Source of the DNA: Notoacmeibacter marinus
GTDB lineage: Bacteria > Pseudomonadota > Alphaproteobacteria > Rhizobiales > Rhizobiaceae
Reading direction: 5' to 3'
Assembly: GCF_002238045.1 (NCBI RefSeq)
Contig: NZ_NBYO01000001.1
Coordinates: forward strand, 186,001-250,000
Length of the DNA: 64,000 nucleotides
Below the pieces are notes generated by a model. The model was not told where the DNA came from. It did not search any database and saw nothing but the letters and a program-made list of their open reading frames with translations. The position numbers and the translations under genes are program-made. Below are positions 1 to 8,243 of this stretch, in pieces (positions within the stretch are counted from its first letter, which is position 1; each line of letters begins with the position of its first letter).

Positions 1-1
1 C

Positions 2-124
2 GGCACCAACGCGCCCTGGACCATCGGCCAGAACGTCTCCTCCGGCTGCATCCGGATGCGCAATGAGGATGTGCAGGATCTCTACGGGCAGGTCGGCGTT
101 GGCACGAAGGTGGTGGTGAGATAG
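2..124 (+). CDS. L,D-transpeptidase (YkuD family), C-terminal fragment
   Basis: Only the last 40 codons of this gene lie in the window, so it is truncated by the window edge rather than broken. The visible protein contains SSGCIRMRNEDV followed by LYGQVGVGTKVVV. This is the conserved end of the YkuD catalytic domain, in which the Cys of the S-x-G-C-I-R-M motif forms the acyl-enzyme that makes 3-3 peptidoglycan cross-links in the periplasm. The residue before Gly is Ser where many family members have His (SHGCIRM), a known variant. The stop TAG is at 122-124, 15 bases before the end of the convergent glcF gene, and there is no obvious terminator between them. Identification rests on the motif alone; length and signal peptide cannot be judged. 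Confidence 0.85.
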   Translation, partial: GTNAPWTIGQNVSSGCIRMRNEDVQDLYGQVGVGTKVVVR

Positions 125-139
125 GCCATATCGATACCG

Positions 140-1528
140 TCAGGAGACCGTGACAGCAGCCTCTTTCGCAAGGGTTTCGAGAAGCGAAGCCGTTTCGCTC
201 TTAGCGGCAGGTGCGCGACCCTCCGGCGCGCCGTCGGGCTTCGGCCCGCCATAAGCCCAGTCGAGCAGCTTGACCGTGTGAATGAGCGGCACGCCCGCCT
301 CGCCCGACAATTGCATAATGCAGCCAATATTGCCGGCGGCGATGACTTCCGGCTCCGTTGCCTTCAGGTTCTTCAGCTTGCGTTTTTTGAGCCGGCCTGC
401 AATCTCCGGCTGGGTGATATTGTAGGTGCCGGCAGACCCACAGCACAGATGCTTCTCCGCCGGTTCGGACACATTGAAGCCAGCCGCGCGCAGCAGATCG
501 ATGGGCGTCTCGGTGATCCGCTGACCGTGCTGCATCGAGCAAGCCGAATGATAGGTGACGTTCAGGCCCGTCTCGTTCACCGGCTCCGGCAGATCGAGCG
601 CGTAAAGATATTCGGTGATGTCCTTGGCGATCGCGGCGACCTTTTCGGCGCGTTTCGCATAGCCCTCGTCGTGCCGCAGCATGAAACCGTAATCCTTGAT
701 CGTGGTTCCGCAGCCGCTGGCCGTGATGATGATCGCGTCGAGCCCCTCGCCCTCGATCTGGCGGCTCCAGGCATCGACGTTCTTTCGCGCGAAATCGAGC
801 GACGCTTCCTCGCGGCCCATATGGTGGACGAGCGCGCCGCAGCAGGTTTCGCCGCGCGGCACGACCACCTCGACACCGACCCGGTTCAGGAGGCGGATCG
901 TCGCTTCATTGGTTTCGGCATCGAGAACGCTCTGTGCGCAGCCGGTCAGAATGGCGACGCGCCCGCGCCTGGCGACGGTCGGGTCGGCACGGCGGACGCC
1001 AGGCGCAACACTGTCGCTCTTCGGCGGCATTTGCGCCGGAGCCAGCGCAAGCATGGCGGTAAACGGTTTCGTCAACTCCCAGCGTCCGAAAAGACCGGCG
1101 AAGGGGCGGCCGATCTGCGCGCCGCGCAGCGCCAGCCGGAACCGCGACGGGTAAGGCAGGACCGCCGCCAGCACGTTGCGCAGCGCGCGCTCGTGCCATG
1201 GTCGCTTATAGGTCTTCTCGATATGGGCGCGGGCATGGTCGACCAGGTGCATATAGTTCACGCCCGACGGGCAGGTCGTCATGCAGGCAAGGCAGGAGAG
1301 GCACCGGTCGATATGGGTGACGGTCTTCTCGTCAGCAGGCCGGTCGTTCTCCAGCATCTCCTTGATGAGGTAGATGCGCCCGCGCGGGCTGTCGAGTTCG
1401 TTGCCGAGCGTGACATAGGTCGGGCAGGTGGCGGTGCAGAAACCGCAATGGACGCATTTGCGCAGGATCGCCTCGGAATGGGCGGTGGCAGGATCGGTCA
1501 GCTGCTCGGCGGTGAAATTGGTCTGCAT
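140..1528 (-). CDS. glcF: Glycolate oxidase iron-sulfur subunit GlcF
   Basis: GlcF (462 aa) is the electron-transfer subunit of the membrane-associated glycolate oxidase GlcDEF, which oxidises glycolate to glyoxylate. Two ferredoxin-type 4Fe-4S motifs are visible: Cys25-x2-Cys28-x2-Cys31-x3-Cys35-Pro and Cys76-x2-Cys79-x2-Cys82-x3-Cys86-Pro. Two CCG domains follow, with ETCCGALVHH near residue 229 and HLCCGSAGTY near residue 360. The protein is longer than E. coli GlcF (407 aa), mainly through an Ala/Pro/Lys-rich tail of about 30 residues. The start ATG at 1526-1528 overlaps the stop of the upstream AT-rich gene as TGATG, so translation is probably coupled. It is the last gene of the glcD-glcE-(intruder)-glcF order on the minus strand. 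Confidence 0.95.
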   Translation of the reverse strand: MQTNFTAEQLTDPATAHSEAILRKCVHCGFCTATCPTYVTLGNELDSPRGRIYLIKEMLENDRPADEKTVTHIDRCLSCLACMTTCPSGVNYMHLVDHARAHIEKTYKRPWHERALRNVLAAVLPYPSRFRLALRGAQIGRPFAGLFGRWELTKPFTAMLALAPAQMPPKSDSVAPGVRRADPTVARRGRVAILTGCAQSVLDAETNEATIRLLNRVGVEVVVPRGETCCGALVHHMGREEASLDFARKNVDAWSRQIEGEGLDAIIITASGCGTTIKDYGFMLRHDEGYAKRAEKVAAIAKDITEYLYALDLPEPVNETGLNVTYHSACSMQHGQRITETPIDLLRAAGFNVSEPAEKHLCCGSAGTYNITQPEIAGRLKKRKLKNLKATEPEVIAAGNIGCIMQLSGEAGVPLIHTVKLLDWAYGGPKPDGAPEGRAPAAKSETASLLETLAKEAAVTVS

Positions 1529-2193
1529 CAGCGACTCTTAGGCGTCATAACCACAGCATAGCCACACTGCCAATATCTGTAGCCATCCCAATCTTTAGAA
1601 TTAATTCTTATACCTCCCTGAAACTTGAATTCAGGATACGCTGACTTTGACTTTTCCATAAAATCCTCCAAGGTTGTCCGAAATACTTCTTCTGCCTCCT
1701 CGTTCATACAACCAGCGTCGTTGTCGATTTCTTCTTCGCGGTCGCGTGTAGCTGCAAAAGCTGCCCAACGAAATGTTCCCTTGTTCAATACCCCGTACTT
1801 CTCGATCAATTTAGCTGATCTATCTACATCCTTAGATAAATTAGAATAACCGAATTGCCTTTTAACCTCGACAATACCAATGGGAAAATCTCTTTTGTGC
1901 CAATACACAATATCCGCACGCTGTCCATTTTTCAGTAAAGTTGGTATTCTTCCTCTTTCTCCTGATTTACCTGACAAATCTCTTAACATTTTGAATCCAG
2001 TTTCTAAACTTACGAAGCACCTTTCGTCTTTTTCGCATCCAGCATCGTATAGACTCTTAGCTACTGCAGCAGAAATTAACGACTCCGGTCCTGATTGACT
2101 GATTGACCAACCTCCTGTCATATCAAGATAATTATTGTTAGCGATTTCAATTCCACTCAAAATTGCTTGATATGTTTCTTTTGCTGTCAGCAT
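1528..2193 (-). CDS. AT-rich orphan gene with PD-(D/E)XK nuclease-like signature
   Basis: This 221-aa protein is not one I recognise by family name. Its base composition is clearly lower in GC than both flanking genes (runs such as 1600-1680 and 1790-1960 are visibly AT-rich), which suggests recent acquisition. The middle of the protein has the layout of a PD-(D/E)XK nuclease core: Asp94 in QRADIVYW, then Glu109-Val-Lys111 in GIVEVKRQ. Glu37 or Glu64 are candidates for the helix acid. The C-terminal half is charged, with a Glu/Asp cluster near 155-170. It lies exactly between glcE (11-bp gap) and glcF (TGATG overlap), so the operon frame is undisturbed. Its ATG has only a weak ribosome site (AGAGA). 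A restriction- or repair-type nuclease or a defence gene is inference from the motif alone. Confidence 0.7.
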   Translation of the reverse strand: MLTAKETYQAILSGIEIANNNYLDMTGGWSISQSGPESLISAAVAKSLYDAGCEKDERCFVSLETGFKMLRDLSGKSGERGRIPTLLKNGQRADIVYWHKRDFPIGIVEVKRQFGYSNLSKDVDRSAKLIEKYGVLNKGTFRWAAFAATRDREEEIDNDAGCMNEEAEEVFRTTLEDFMEKSKSAYPEFKFQGGIRINSKDWDGYRYWQCGYAVVMTPKSR

Positions 2194-2204
2194 TTACTGT
2201 CTCT

Positions 2205-3428
2205 CTAAGCCACCATTTTTCCGGGATTGAGAATGCCCTTGGGGTCGAAGGCGTCGCGGATCCGTTTTTCCAGCGTAACGAGGGGTTTGGCCTGCGGCTG
2301 AAAAGGTACGGCGAAACGCCGTTCGCTCGGCGTCGCGCGGATGAGCATGGCGTGGCCGCCGCCATGGGCTGCCACGGTCTTCCGCACGAGCCCCGACAGC
2401 GTATTGCCGCCCTCCATTCGTACCCAGGCCAACCCGCCCTGCCAGTCATAAAAGGCGGACGCGCCGGCCTCCATGCGCAGCGCCATCACCGCTTCATGGG
2501 CGTCGGACGGTTTCATCGAGAGCCGCCAGACCGGGCGCTGCCTCTGATCGGCGAAGGGTTTGACGTCGCGAATGTCGGACCAGAGCCGCTGGCTCCGTTC
2601 GGCGTCCAGCGTTTCGATCTCGCCGAGCCGGCCGAACATCGCCTTCAGCTTCTCGGCGCGTTCATGGACGGAGCTTTCGAACCCCTCCAGACGCATCAGC
2701 GTGGCCGGCTCCGAGCCAAGCGCGCCATCGAGCACCTTGCCGGCAGTGAGTTCGGGCAGATGCGCCGCGCCCGTCACATCGGTGGACGTCGCCATGGCGT
2801 GAGCAAGGACGGTCACGGCATCGGCCTCCAGCAGGCCACGCACGGCAAGGGTCGCTTCGGTCTCCGGCTTCGGCTGCACTTTCAGCGTGACTTCAGTCAG
2901 AACGCCGAGCGTGCCGAAACTGCCGGCCATCGGCTTCACCAGATCGAGGCCGGTAACATTTTTCATCACCCGCCCGCCATTCTTGACGATCTCGCCTCTG
3001 CCATTGACGAAGCGGACGCCCAGCAGGCTGTCGCGGCAAGCCCCTGCGACGAAGCGGCGCGGGCCGGAGGCGTTGACCGCCACCATGCCGCCGACCGTCG
3101 GCTTGCCTTCGGTGCCGAGCAGGGTGTGGTGGTCGATCGGCTCGAAGACGAAGCGCTGATTGGCTTCGTCCAGCGCGGCCTGCAATTCGGTAAGCGGCGT
3201 TCCGGCTTTTACCGTGGCGACCATCTCATTGGGCGAATAAGCGACGATGCCGGAGAGTCTGGCCGTCGAGAGCGTGGCGAGGGCATCGACCGGGCGGCCG
3301 AATGTCCGTGTGCCACCACCTTCGATCTCGAGCGGCGTGCCCTCTTCGGCCGCTTCGCGAACGGCATCGGCCAATTCGGTCTCGTCAGCCGGCTCGATCC
3401 GCCGGTCGGCCTTGTCCGAAGGGATCAT
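2205..3428 (-). CDS. glcE: Glycolate oxidase FAD-binding subunit GlcE
   Basis: GlcE (407 aa) is the second flavin-domain subunit of glycolate oxidase. It has one FAD_binding_4 (PCMH-type) domain over roughly residues 15-190, including VKAGTPLTEL, GKPTVGGMVAVNASGPRR and the very typical GlcE segment GGRVMKNVTGLDLVKP. It ends with FDPKGILNPGKM, the common C-terminal signature of GlcD/GlcE flavoproteins. It lacks the large FAD-oxidase C-terminal domain present in GlcD, as expected. Its ATG overlaps the glcD stop (ATGA at 3425-3428), showing translational coupling. The downstream neighbour in the operon is the AT-rich orphan gene rather than glcF directly. Confidence 0.95.
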   Translation of the reverse strand: MIPSDKADRRIEPADETELADAVREAAEEGTPLEIEGGGTRTFGRPVDALATLSTARLSGIVAYSPNEMVATVKAGTPLTELQAALDEANQRFVFEPIDHHTLLGTEGKPTVGGMVAVNASGPRRFVAGACRDSLLGVRFVNGRGEIVKNGGRVMKNVTGLDLVKPMAGSFGTLGVLTEVTLKVQPKPETEATLAVRGLLEADAVTVLAHAMATSTDVTGAAHLPELTAGKVLDGALGSEPATLMRLEGFESSVHERAEKLKAMFGRLGEIETLDAERSQRLWSDIRDVKPFADQRQRPVWRLSMKPSDAHEAVMALRMEAGASAFYDWQGGLAWVRMEGGNTLSGLVRKTVAAHGGGHAMLIRATPSERRFAVPFQPQAKPLVTLEKRIRDAFDPKGILNPGKMVA

Positions 3429-4921
3429 TCCGCCGCCTCCATTGGCGAAGGGCGCGTATCGGGGTCGGCCGAAGCCTTGCCGCCATCAGTTTCGCCGCGG
3501 CCTTCCAGCGGAAAGACCTTGGAGGGGTTGAAAATCCATTCGGGATCGAAAGCGGCGCGCACGGCCTTCATCTGATCGAGGTCGGTGTCGTTATATTGAT
3601 GCGTCATCAGATCGCGCTTCTCGATGCCGACGCCATGTTCGCCGGTCAGGCATCCGCCGGCATCGACACAGAGCCGCAGAATATCGTTGCCGGCATCCTC
3701 CGCCTTCTGGCGTTTAACCGGATCGTTCACATCGTAGAGGATGAGCGGGTGCATGTTTCCGTCGCCGGCGTGAAACACATTGGCGGCGCGCAAACCGTAG
3801 CGCTTGACGATCTCGCCAGTCTCTTTCAGCACATAGGCAAGCTGGCTGAGCGGCACGGTGCCGTCCATGCAGATGTAATCGGCCACGCGGCCCGTTGCGC
3901 CGAAGGCGCTCTTGCGCCCCTTCCAGATCAGCGCCGCCTCGGTGGCGCTCTGGCTCTCCTTGATGGTCTGCACATCGTGGCGTCGCGCGATCTCGACAAT
4001 ACGACCGAGCTGGTCGGCCATTTCCTTGTCGGAGCCTTCGACCTCAACGATCAGCAGCGCTTCCGCATCGAGCGGATATCCGGCCTTGGCGAAGGCTTCG
4101 CAAATGGCGATGGCTTCCTTGTCCATGAATTCGATGGCCACGGGAATGATGCCGGCGGCGATGATGTCGGCCACGCAATCGCCGGCCTTCTCGGAGCTGG
4201 CAAAACCGAACAGCACCGGCTGCGCGCCTGCCGGCTTGGCGATCAGGCGGACGATGGCCTCTGTTACCAAGCCGAGCTGGCCCTCCGATCCGCAGACGAG
4301 GCCGAGCAAATCGAGGCCGGCCGGATCGAGTTCGCCCTCGCCGAGGCGGATGACCGTACCGTCGTAGAGAACCATCGTGACGCCGAGCAGATTGTTGGTC
4401 GTGACGCCATATTTCAGGCAATGCGCGCCGCCCGAATTCATGGCGATATTGCCCCCGATCGTGCAGGCGAGCTGGCTCGACGGATCGGGCGCGTAGAAGA
4501 AGCCGTCGGCGGACACCGCCTCGGAAATGGAGAGGTTGGTCACGCCCGCCTCGACCCGCGCCAGGCGATTGGGATAATCGACCTCCAGAATGCGCGACAT
4601 TCTGGTCAACGAGACAATGACCGCATCCTCCTGCGGGATCGCTCCGCCACAAAGCGATGTGCCCGCTCCACGCGGCACAACCGGAACTTTTTTCCGCGCC
4701 AAGGCTTCCATCACTGCCGCGACTTCTTCGGTAGATGACGGCAGAACGACTGCCAATGGCAGTCGGCGATAGGCCGTGAACCCATCGGTTTCGAAGGCGC
4801 GCAACTGGACCGGATCGGAGACAACCGCCTCGTCAGGCAGAACCGACCGCAAACTGGAAACAATATCGTCCCGGCGCGCGAGAATGGAGGGATCGGGCTT
4901 GAGAAACTGGATGGACGTCAC
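3425..4921 (-). CDS. glcD: Glycolate oxidase catalytic flavoprotein subunit GlcD
   Basis: GlcD (498 aa, versus 499 in E. coli) is the FAD subunit that dehydrogenates glycolate or D-lactate-like 2-hydroxyacids. The FAD_binding_4 domain includes VVPRGAGTSLCGGAIP, with IGGNIAMNSGGAH further on. The FAD-oxidase C domain includes NVFHAGDGNMHPLILYD and GCLTGEHGVGIEKR, carrying the conserved metal/substrate His residues. I place the start at GTG 4919-4921, because GGGAGGA lies 6 bases upstream. The ATG at 4936 is the alternative. The frame stays open further upstream, but that stretch runs antisense into the LysR gene and has no GlcD-like sequence. First gene of the glc operon, divergent from the LysR gene. 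Confidence 0.95.
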   Translation of the reverse strand: MTSIQFLKPDPSILARRDDIVSSLRSVLPDEAVVSDPVQLRAFETDGFTAYRRLPLAVVLPSSTEEVAAVMEALARKKVPVVPRGAGTSLCGGAIPQEDAVIVSLTRMSRILEVDYPNRLARVEAGVTNLSISEAVSADGFFYAPDPSSQLACTIGGNIAMNSGGAHCLKYGVTTNNLLGVTMVLYDGTVIRLGEGELDPAGLDLLGLVCGSEGQLGLVTEAIVRLIAKPAGAQPVLFGFASSEKAGDCVADIIAAGIIPVAIEFMDKEAIAICEAFAKAGYPLDAEALLIVEVEGSDKEMADQLGRIVEIARRHDVQTIKESQSATEAALIWKGRKSAFGATGRVADYICMDGTVPLSQLAYVLKETGEIVKRYGLRAANVFHAGDGNMHPLILYDVNDPVKRQKAEDAGNDILRLCVDAGGCLTGEHGVGIEKRDLMTHQYNDTDLDQMKAVRAAFDPEWIFNPSKVFPLEGRGETDGGKASADPDTRPSPMEAAE

Positions 4922-5026
4922 GATCGCTCCTCCCATCGGTGTATGCGTCAGAACACCAGAAATACATCTATGGCTTCGCCGCCAGCCCGCAAGATGCAGC
5001 CTGCCGAAACGGTCCGGGGAGCGAAC
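4922..5026. promoter_or_regulatory. Divergent glcD / LysR-regulator promoter gap
   Basis: This 105-bp gap separates the glcD start from the divergent LysR-type gene, the usual arrangement when a LysR protein controls its neighbour and itself from one site. It holds both ribosome sites (GGGAGGA for glcD, GGGGAG for the LysR gene). I could not pick a convincing T-N11-A LysR box by eye. Confidence 0.5.
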
Positions 5027-5959
5027 ATGACCCCGACCGCCGAACTGGAAATCTTCGCGCGTGTCGTCTCGGCCGGTTCGCTGTCGGCTGCGGGCCGGGA
5101 AATGGGCCTGTCGCCGGCCGTGGTGTCCAAGCGGCTGCGCAAGCTGGAAGACCGGCTCGGCACGCGCCTTCTGCAGCGGACAACGCGGCAGATCGCGTTG
5201 ACCGAGGCCGGCCAGGGCTTTCACGAGCGGGTCGTTGCCATTCTGGCTGCCGTGGAGGAGGCGGAGTCCTTCGTTTCGCGTCGCTCGGCACAGGCCAGAG
5301 GCACTTTGAAAATCTCGGCCCCGACCTCGTTCGGGCGGATGCACGTCGCCCCGCATCTGACAGCCTTCATGGAAGCTCATCCCGATCTGTCGATCAATCT
5401 GGCTCTATCGGATGAGTTCGTCGATATCGTCGCGGATGGTTTCGATCTGGCGATCCGGATTGCCGAACTCCCCGACAGTTCGCTGGTCGCGCGCCGGCTC
5501 GCCGATGTCGAACGGCTTCTGGTCGCCGCGCCGGACTATCTAGCCAAGCATGGCGAGCCGAAATCGGTCGACGATCTGGCGCAGCATCTGTGCCTTCCTC
5601 CGCATAATGGCGAGCTTTGGCGTTTGGAAGGTCCCGATGGCGCGGCCGTCTCATTGCGGCCGGACGGTCCGCTTTCGACCAATTCGTCAGAAGTTCTGCG
5701 CGAAGCGGTGATCGCCGGTACGGGAATCGCCCTGCGCTCCACATGGGATATCGGCTCGGAGCTGGCGCGCGGCGAACTGGTGCACGTGTTGCCGGATTGG
5801 CGGGCATCGCGCCATATCGGACTTCATGCCGTCTATCCCTCGCGGCGCTTCCTGCCTGTGAAGGTCCGCCTCTTCATCGACTATCTGGCCGATCTGTACG
5901 GTCCCGAACCTTATTGGGACCATCCGCGCAATTCGGAGTATTCCACTGCGGCCGAATAG
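5027..5959 (+). CDS. LysR-family transcriptional regulator
   Basis: A 310-aa LysR regulator. The N-terminal winged helix-turn-helix spans roughly residues 1-60 (LSAAGREMGLSPAVVSKRLRKLEDRLGTRLLQRTTR, read in parts), with the substrate-binding domain from about residue 90 (RGTLKISAPTSFGRMHVAP). The ATG at 5027 is chosen because GGGGAG sits 6 bases upstream and the HTH then begins at the usual distance. An in-frame ATG at 4970 would add residues with no family support. Divergent from glcD, so control of glycolate oxidation is a reasonable inference, but the AaeR/DsdC-like subfamilies cannot be told apart here. In E. coli the glc operon is controlled by GlcC, a GntR protein, so this would be a non-orthologous regulator. 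Confidence 0.9.
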   Translation: MTPTAELEIFARVVSAGSLSAAGREMGLSPAVVSKRLRKLEDRLGTRLLQRTTRQIALTEAGQGFHERVVAILAAVEEAESFVSRRSAQARGTLKISAPTSFGRMHVAPHLTAFMEAHPDLSINLALSDEFVDIVADGFDLAIRIAELPDSSLVARRLADVERLLVAAPDYLAKHGEPKSVDDLAQHLCLPPHNGELWRLEGPDGAAVSLRPDGPLSTNSSEVLREAVIAGTGIALRSTWDIGSELARGELVHVLPDWRASRHIGLHAVYPSRRFLPVKVRLFIDYLADLYGPEPYWDHPRNSEYSTAAE

Positions 5960-5995
5960 GCAGGCGATGGTTACGGCCGTCATCAGGCGAGCGCC

Positions 5996-7354
5996 CTATG
6001 ACGGGTCGCGGTGACCTTTGCGGATACGCCAGACGATTGCGGCGATGGCCAGCACCACGACCGGCACCGAGAACGCCGTGACATAGGCCGGATCGACCGA
6101 CGCGCCCAGCGGGTCGAGCCCCTTGGCCAGATAGCCAATCAGACCCACGACGTAATAGGAAATCGCGGCGATCGAGAGCCCTTCGACGGTCTGCTGCAGG
6201 CGAAGCTGCGCTGCCGTCCGCCGGTTCATCGATTTCAAAAGGCCGGCATTCTGTCGCTGTAGATCGATGTCGACCCAGGACCGGATCAGCGCCGAGGCGC
6301 GGGTTAGCTTGCGGCTCATATTGGCCTGCCGCTCCTCTACCGACCGCACGGTCCGCATCGCCGGCGCCAGCCGCCGCTCGAGAAAGGCGGTCCAGCTTTC
6401 GGAGCCGGAGACCGGCACCTCGCCAAGCGATTTCAACCTTTCCTCTACGATGCCGTTATAAGCGCGGGCCGCGCCGAAGCGATAAAGGCTCGAAGTCGCA
6501 TCGGCTTCCAGGTCGGCGGCCAGATCGGTCACGGTTGCCAGCAAATCTTCTGCGTCACGCGGTCCCCCCGCACGCATCCGGTTGGCAATATCGGCCAGGT
6601 CGTTCTCGACCCGGGCGATGCGCGGCGACAGTTTTTGGGCCAGCGGCAGGGCCAGCATGGCCAGCGTCCGATAGAACTCGATCTCGATCAGCCGCTGCGC
6701 GAGTACCCCGGCGCGAGCCGGGGACAGGCCATCATGCAGAACGAGAATATGGGTGAACCCCTCCGCATCCTGGCGGAAATCGGTGATGGCGCTGGCCTGG
6801 CCCTTTTCCACCAGCGAATGGCTGAGCGTGACCGGATCGAACCGTTCGATCAGCTTTTCGCTTCTCGCGTTACGCGAATGGATCTCGAGATGAACGGCTG
6901 AGATGACGGTCCCAGGCGCCGAGAAGGACCGGCCGAACGGGCTCTGACCAAGAGGTTCGCTGCTTTCAGGGCGAAGAGGGGCATGCCACAGATAGGTCGA
7001 AAACTCGGTATGGCGCTCCCAGCGCAATTCGCCGTGCGGCAGGTCGATGGCGTAATGGCGGACGCTGCGGTCCGGCACCGACGCGCCCAGGGCCCGGCAT
7101 TGCGACGCCAATGCCGACCAGGCCAAGCCGCTTCCCCCATCGGACATGAAAGCGATCGCCTTGATGATCGAGGGCGTTTCGACGACCGGGTTGGGCCGGG
7201 AATGCACTTCGCCAATCGCATCATTGCGCAGATGGTACGGCAAAAAACCGGCAACGCGCGCGCCGCGCTCCTCCAGCGCGGTGGTCCGATCCTGGTCGGC
7301 GGCGGACGGTTCCGACTTGCCATTTTCGTTCATTCCGGGGCGCTCGCCTTCCAT
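5996..7354 (-). CDS. DUF3422 family membrane protein
   Basis: About 452 aa, matching the DUF3422 family by overall pattern: the N-terminal EVHSRPNPVVETPSII segment, then the HTEFSTYLWHAPL segment, then a long helical middle part. Two hydrophobic stretches close the protein (AISYYVVGLIGYLAKGL and YVTAFSVPVVVLAIAAIVW), giving a C-terminal membrane anchor with most of the chain probably cytoplasmic. The function of the family is not known. The start is uncertain: ATG at 7354 has a partial ribosome site (GAGAAAG), while ATG at 7333 is weaker. It is divergent from lutABC with a 61-bp gap and convergent with the LysR gene, so a shared promoter region with the lactate genes is likely. Confidence 0.8.
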   Translation of the reverse strand: MEGERPGMNENGKSEPSAADQDRTTALEERGARVAGFLPYHLRNDAIGEVHSRPNPVVETPSIIKAIAFMSDGGSGLAWSALASQCRALGASVPDRSVRHYAIDLPHGELRWERHTEFSTYLWHAPLRPESSEPLGQSPFGRSFSAPGTVISAVHLEIHSRNARSEKLIERFDPVTLSHSLVEKGQASAITDFRQDAEGFTHILVLHDGLSPARAGVLAQRLIEIEFYRTLAMLALPLAQKLSPRIARVENDLADIANRMRAGGPRDAEDLLATVTDLAADLEADATSSLYRFGAARAYNGIVEERLKSLGEVPVSGSESWTAFLERRLAPAMRTVRSVEERQANMSRKLTRASALIRSWVDIDLQRQNAGLLKSMNRRTAAQLRLQQTVEGLSIAAISYYVVGLIGYLAKGLDPLGASVDPAYVTAFSVPVVVLAIAAIVWRIRKGHRDPS

Positions 7355-7386
7355 TATGGCTTTCTCATTTCGTGATCGGATCGTGC

Positions 7387-7397
7387 CTGTTATACCA
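7387..7397 (+). promoter_or_regulatory. Candidate GntR (FadR-subfamily) operator before lutA
   Basis: CTGTTATACCA fits the FadR-subfamily GntR consensus TNGT-N3-ACNA at all but the first base. It lies 18 bases before the lutA start, a position compatible with repression. LldR/LutR-type GntR proteins control lactate operons in many bacteria, but no GntR gene is present in this window. Single weak site, low confidence. Confidence 0.3.
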
Positions 7398-7415
7398 AAA
7401 TACCGGGAAGGATAC

Positions 7416-8243
7416 ATGGAGCGAGGCATCGTGGTGGAGGAGATCGACAAAGGAAAGGGAGAGCAGTCCGCGCGACCGACGGTCGGCCTGTTCGTGACCT
7501 GCCTTGTCGATCTGTTTCGACCGACGGTCGGTTTCGCAGCGATCAAACTGCTGGAAGAGTCCGGCTGCGATATCACCGTGCCGAATACTCAGACCTGCTG
7601 CGGCCAGCCTGCCTACAATGCCGGCCATCGGAACGAAACGGCCGCCATCGCCCGACAGGTGGTCGCCGCCTTCGAGGCTTTCGACTACGTCGTCGCGCCA
7701 TCCGGGTCTTGCGCGGCGATGATCCGCCATCACTACCCGGCGCTTCTCGCCGACGACCCAAAATGGGCAGCGCGCGCCGAAAAGCTAGCTGAGAAAACGC
7801 ACGAACTGACCAGTTTTCTGACGGATGTCCGGTCTGTGAGCACTACCGCCGCAGCCCTGCCTGCAAGGACCAGCGCCACCTATCACGATAGCTGTTCGGG
7901 GCTGCGCGAACTTGGCGTGAAGGCTCAGCCTCGCGCGCTTCTGGCGAAGATCGACAACCTCGAACTGAAGGAAATGAACGATCCGGAGGTCTGCTGCGGG
8001 TTCGGCGGCACGTTCTGCGCCAAATATCCGGCCATCTCCGAAGTAATCGTCTCGGCCAAGACCAAAGACATCGCCGGAACCGAAGCCGACCTGCTGCTCG
8101 CCGGCGATATGGGCTGCCTGATGAACATGGCGGGGCGTCTTCGGCGAGAGGGTCACAGGACCGAAGTGCGGCACGTCGCCGAAATCCTTGCTGGCATGAC
8201 CGATACACCGCCTATTGCGGGCTCCGGGGAGGATCGCTCGTGA
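7416..8243 (+). CDS. lutA: L-lactate utilisation protein LutA (CCG-domain Fe-S protein)
   Basis: LutA (275 aa; YkgE in E. coli) is one of three subunits of the LutABC iron-sulfur L-lactate dehydrogenase, which oxidises L-lactate to pyruvate. Two CCG domains are visible: TCCGQPAYNAGH in the first half, then HDSCSGLRELG and EVCCGFGGTFCAKYPAIS in the second, together ligating a 4Fe-4S type cluster. The ATG at 7416 is chosen for the AAGGA five bases upstream and because the family begins close to GLFVTCLVDLFRP. The frame is open upstream but antisense to DUF3422. The stop overlaps the lutB start (GTGA at 8240-8243), so the three lut genes are coupled. Confidence 0.93.
   Translation: MERGIVVEEIDKGKGEQSARPTVGLFVTCLVDLFRPTVGFAAIKLLEESGCDITVPNTQTCCGQPAYNAGHRNETAAIARQVVAAFEAFDYVVAPSGSCAAMIRHHYPALLADDPKWAARAEKLAEKTHELTSFLTDVRSVSTTAAALPARTSATYHDSCSGLRELGVKAQPRALLAKIDNLELKEMNDPEVCCGFGGTFCAKYPAISEVIVSAKTKDIAGTEADLLLAGDMGCLMNMAGRLRREGHRTEVRHVAEILAGMTDTPPIAGSGEDRS

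Noticed and set aside
278-1561. Long plus-strand open frame opposite glcF
   Set aside because: It mirrors glcF codon by codon, as expected in GC-rich DNA; the protein is Arg/Gly-rich with no recognisable domain. Similar mirrors opposite glcE (2163-3575) and glcD (3302-4738) were dropped for the same reason.
7146-7415. Extended N-terminus of lutA
   Set aside because: The extra residues overlap the start of the divergent DUF3422 gene, lack LutA-like sequence, and a good ribosome site exists at 7416.
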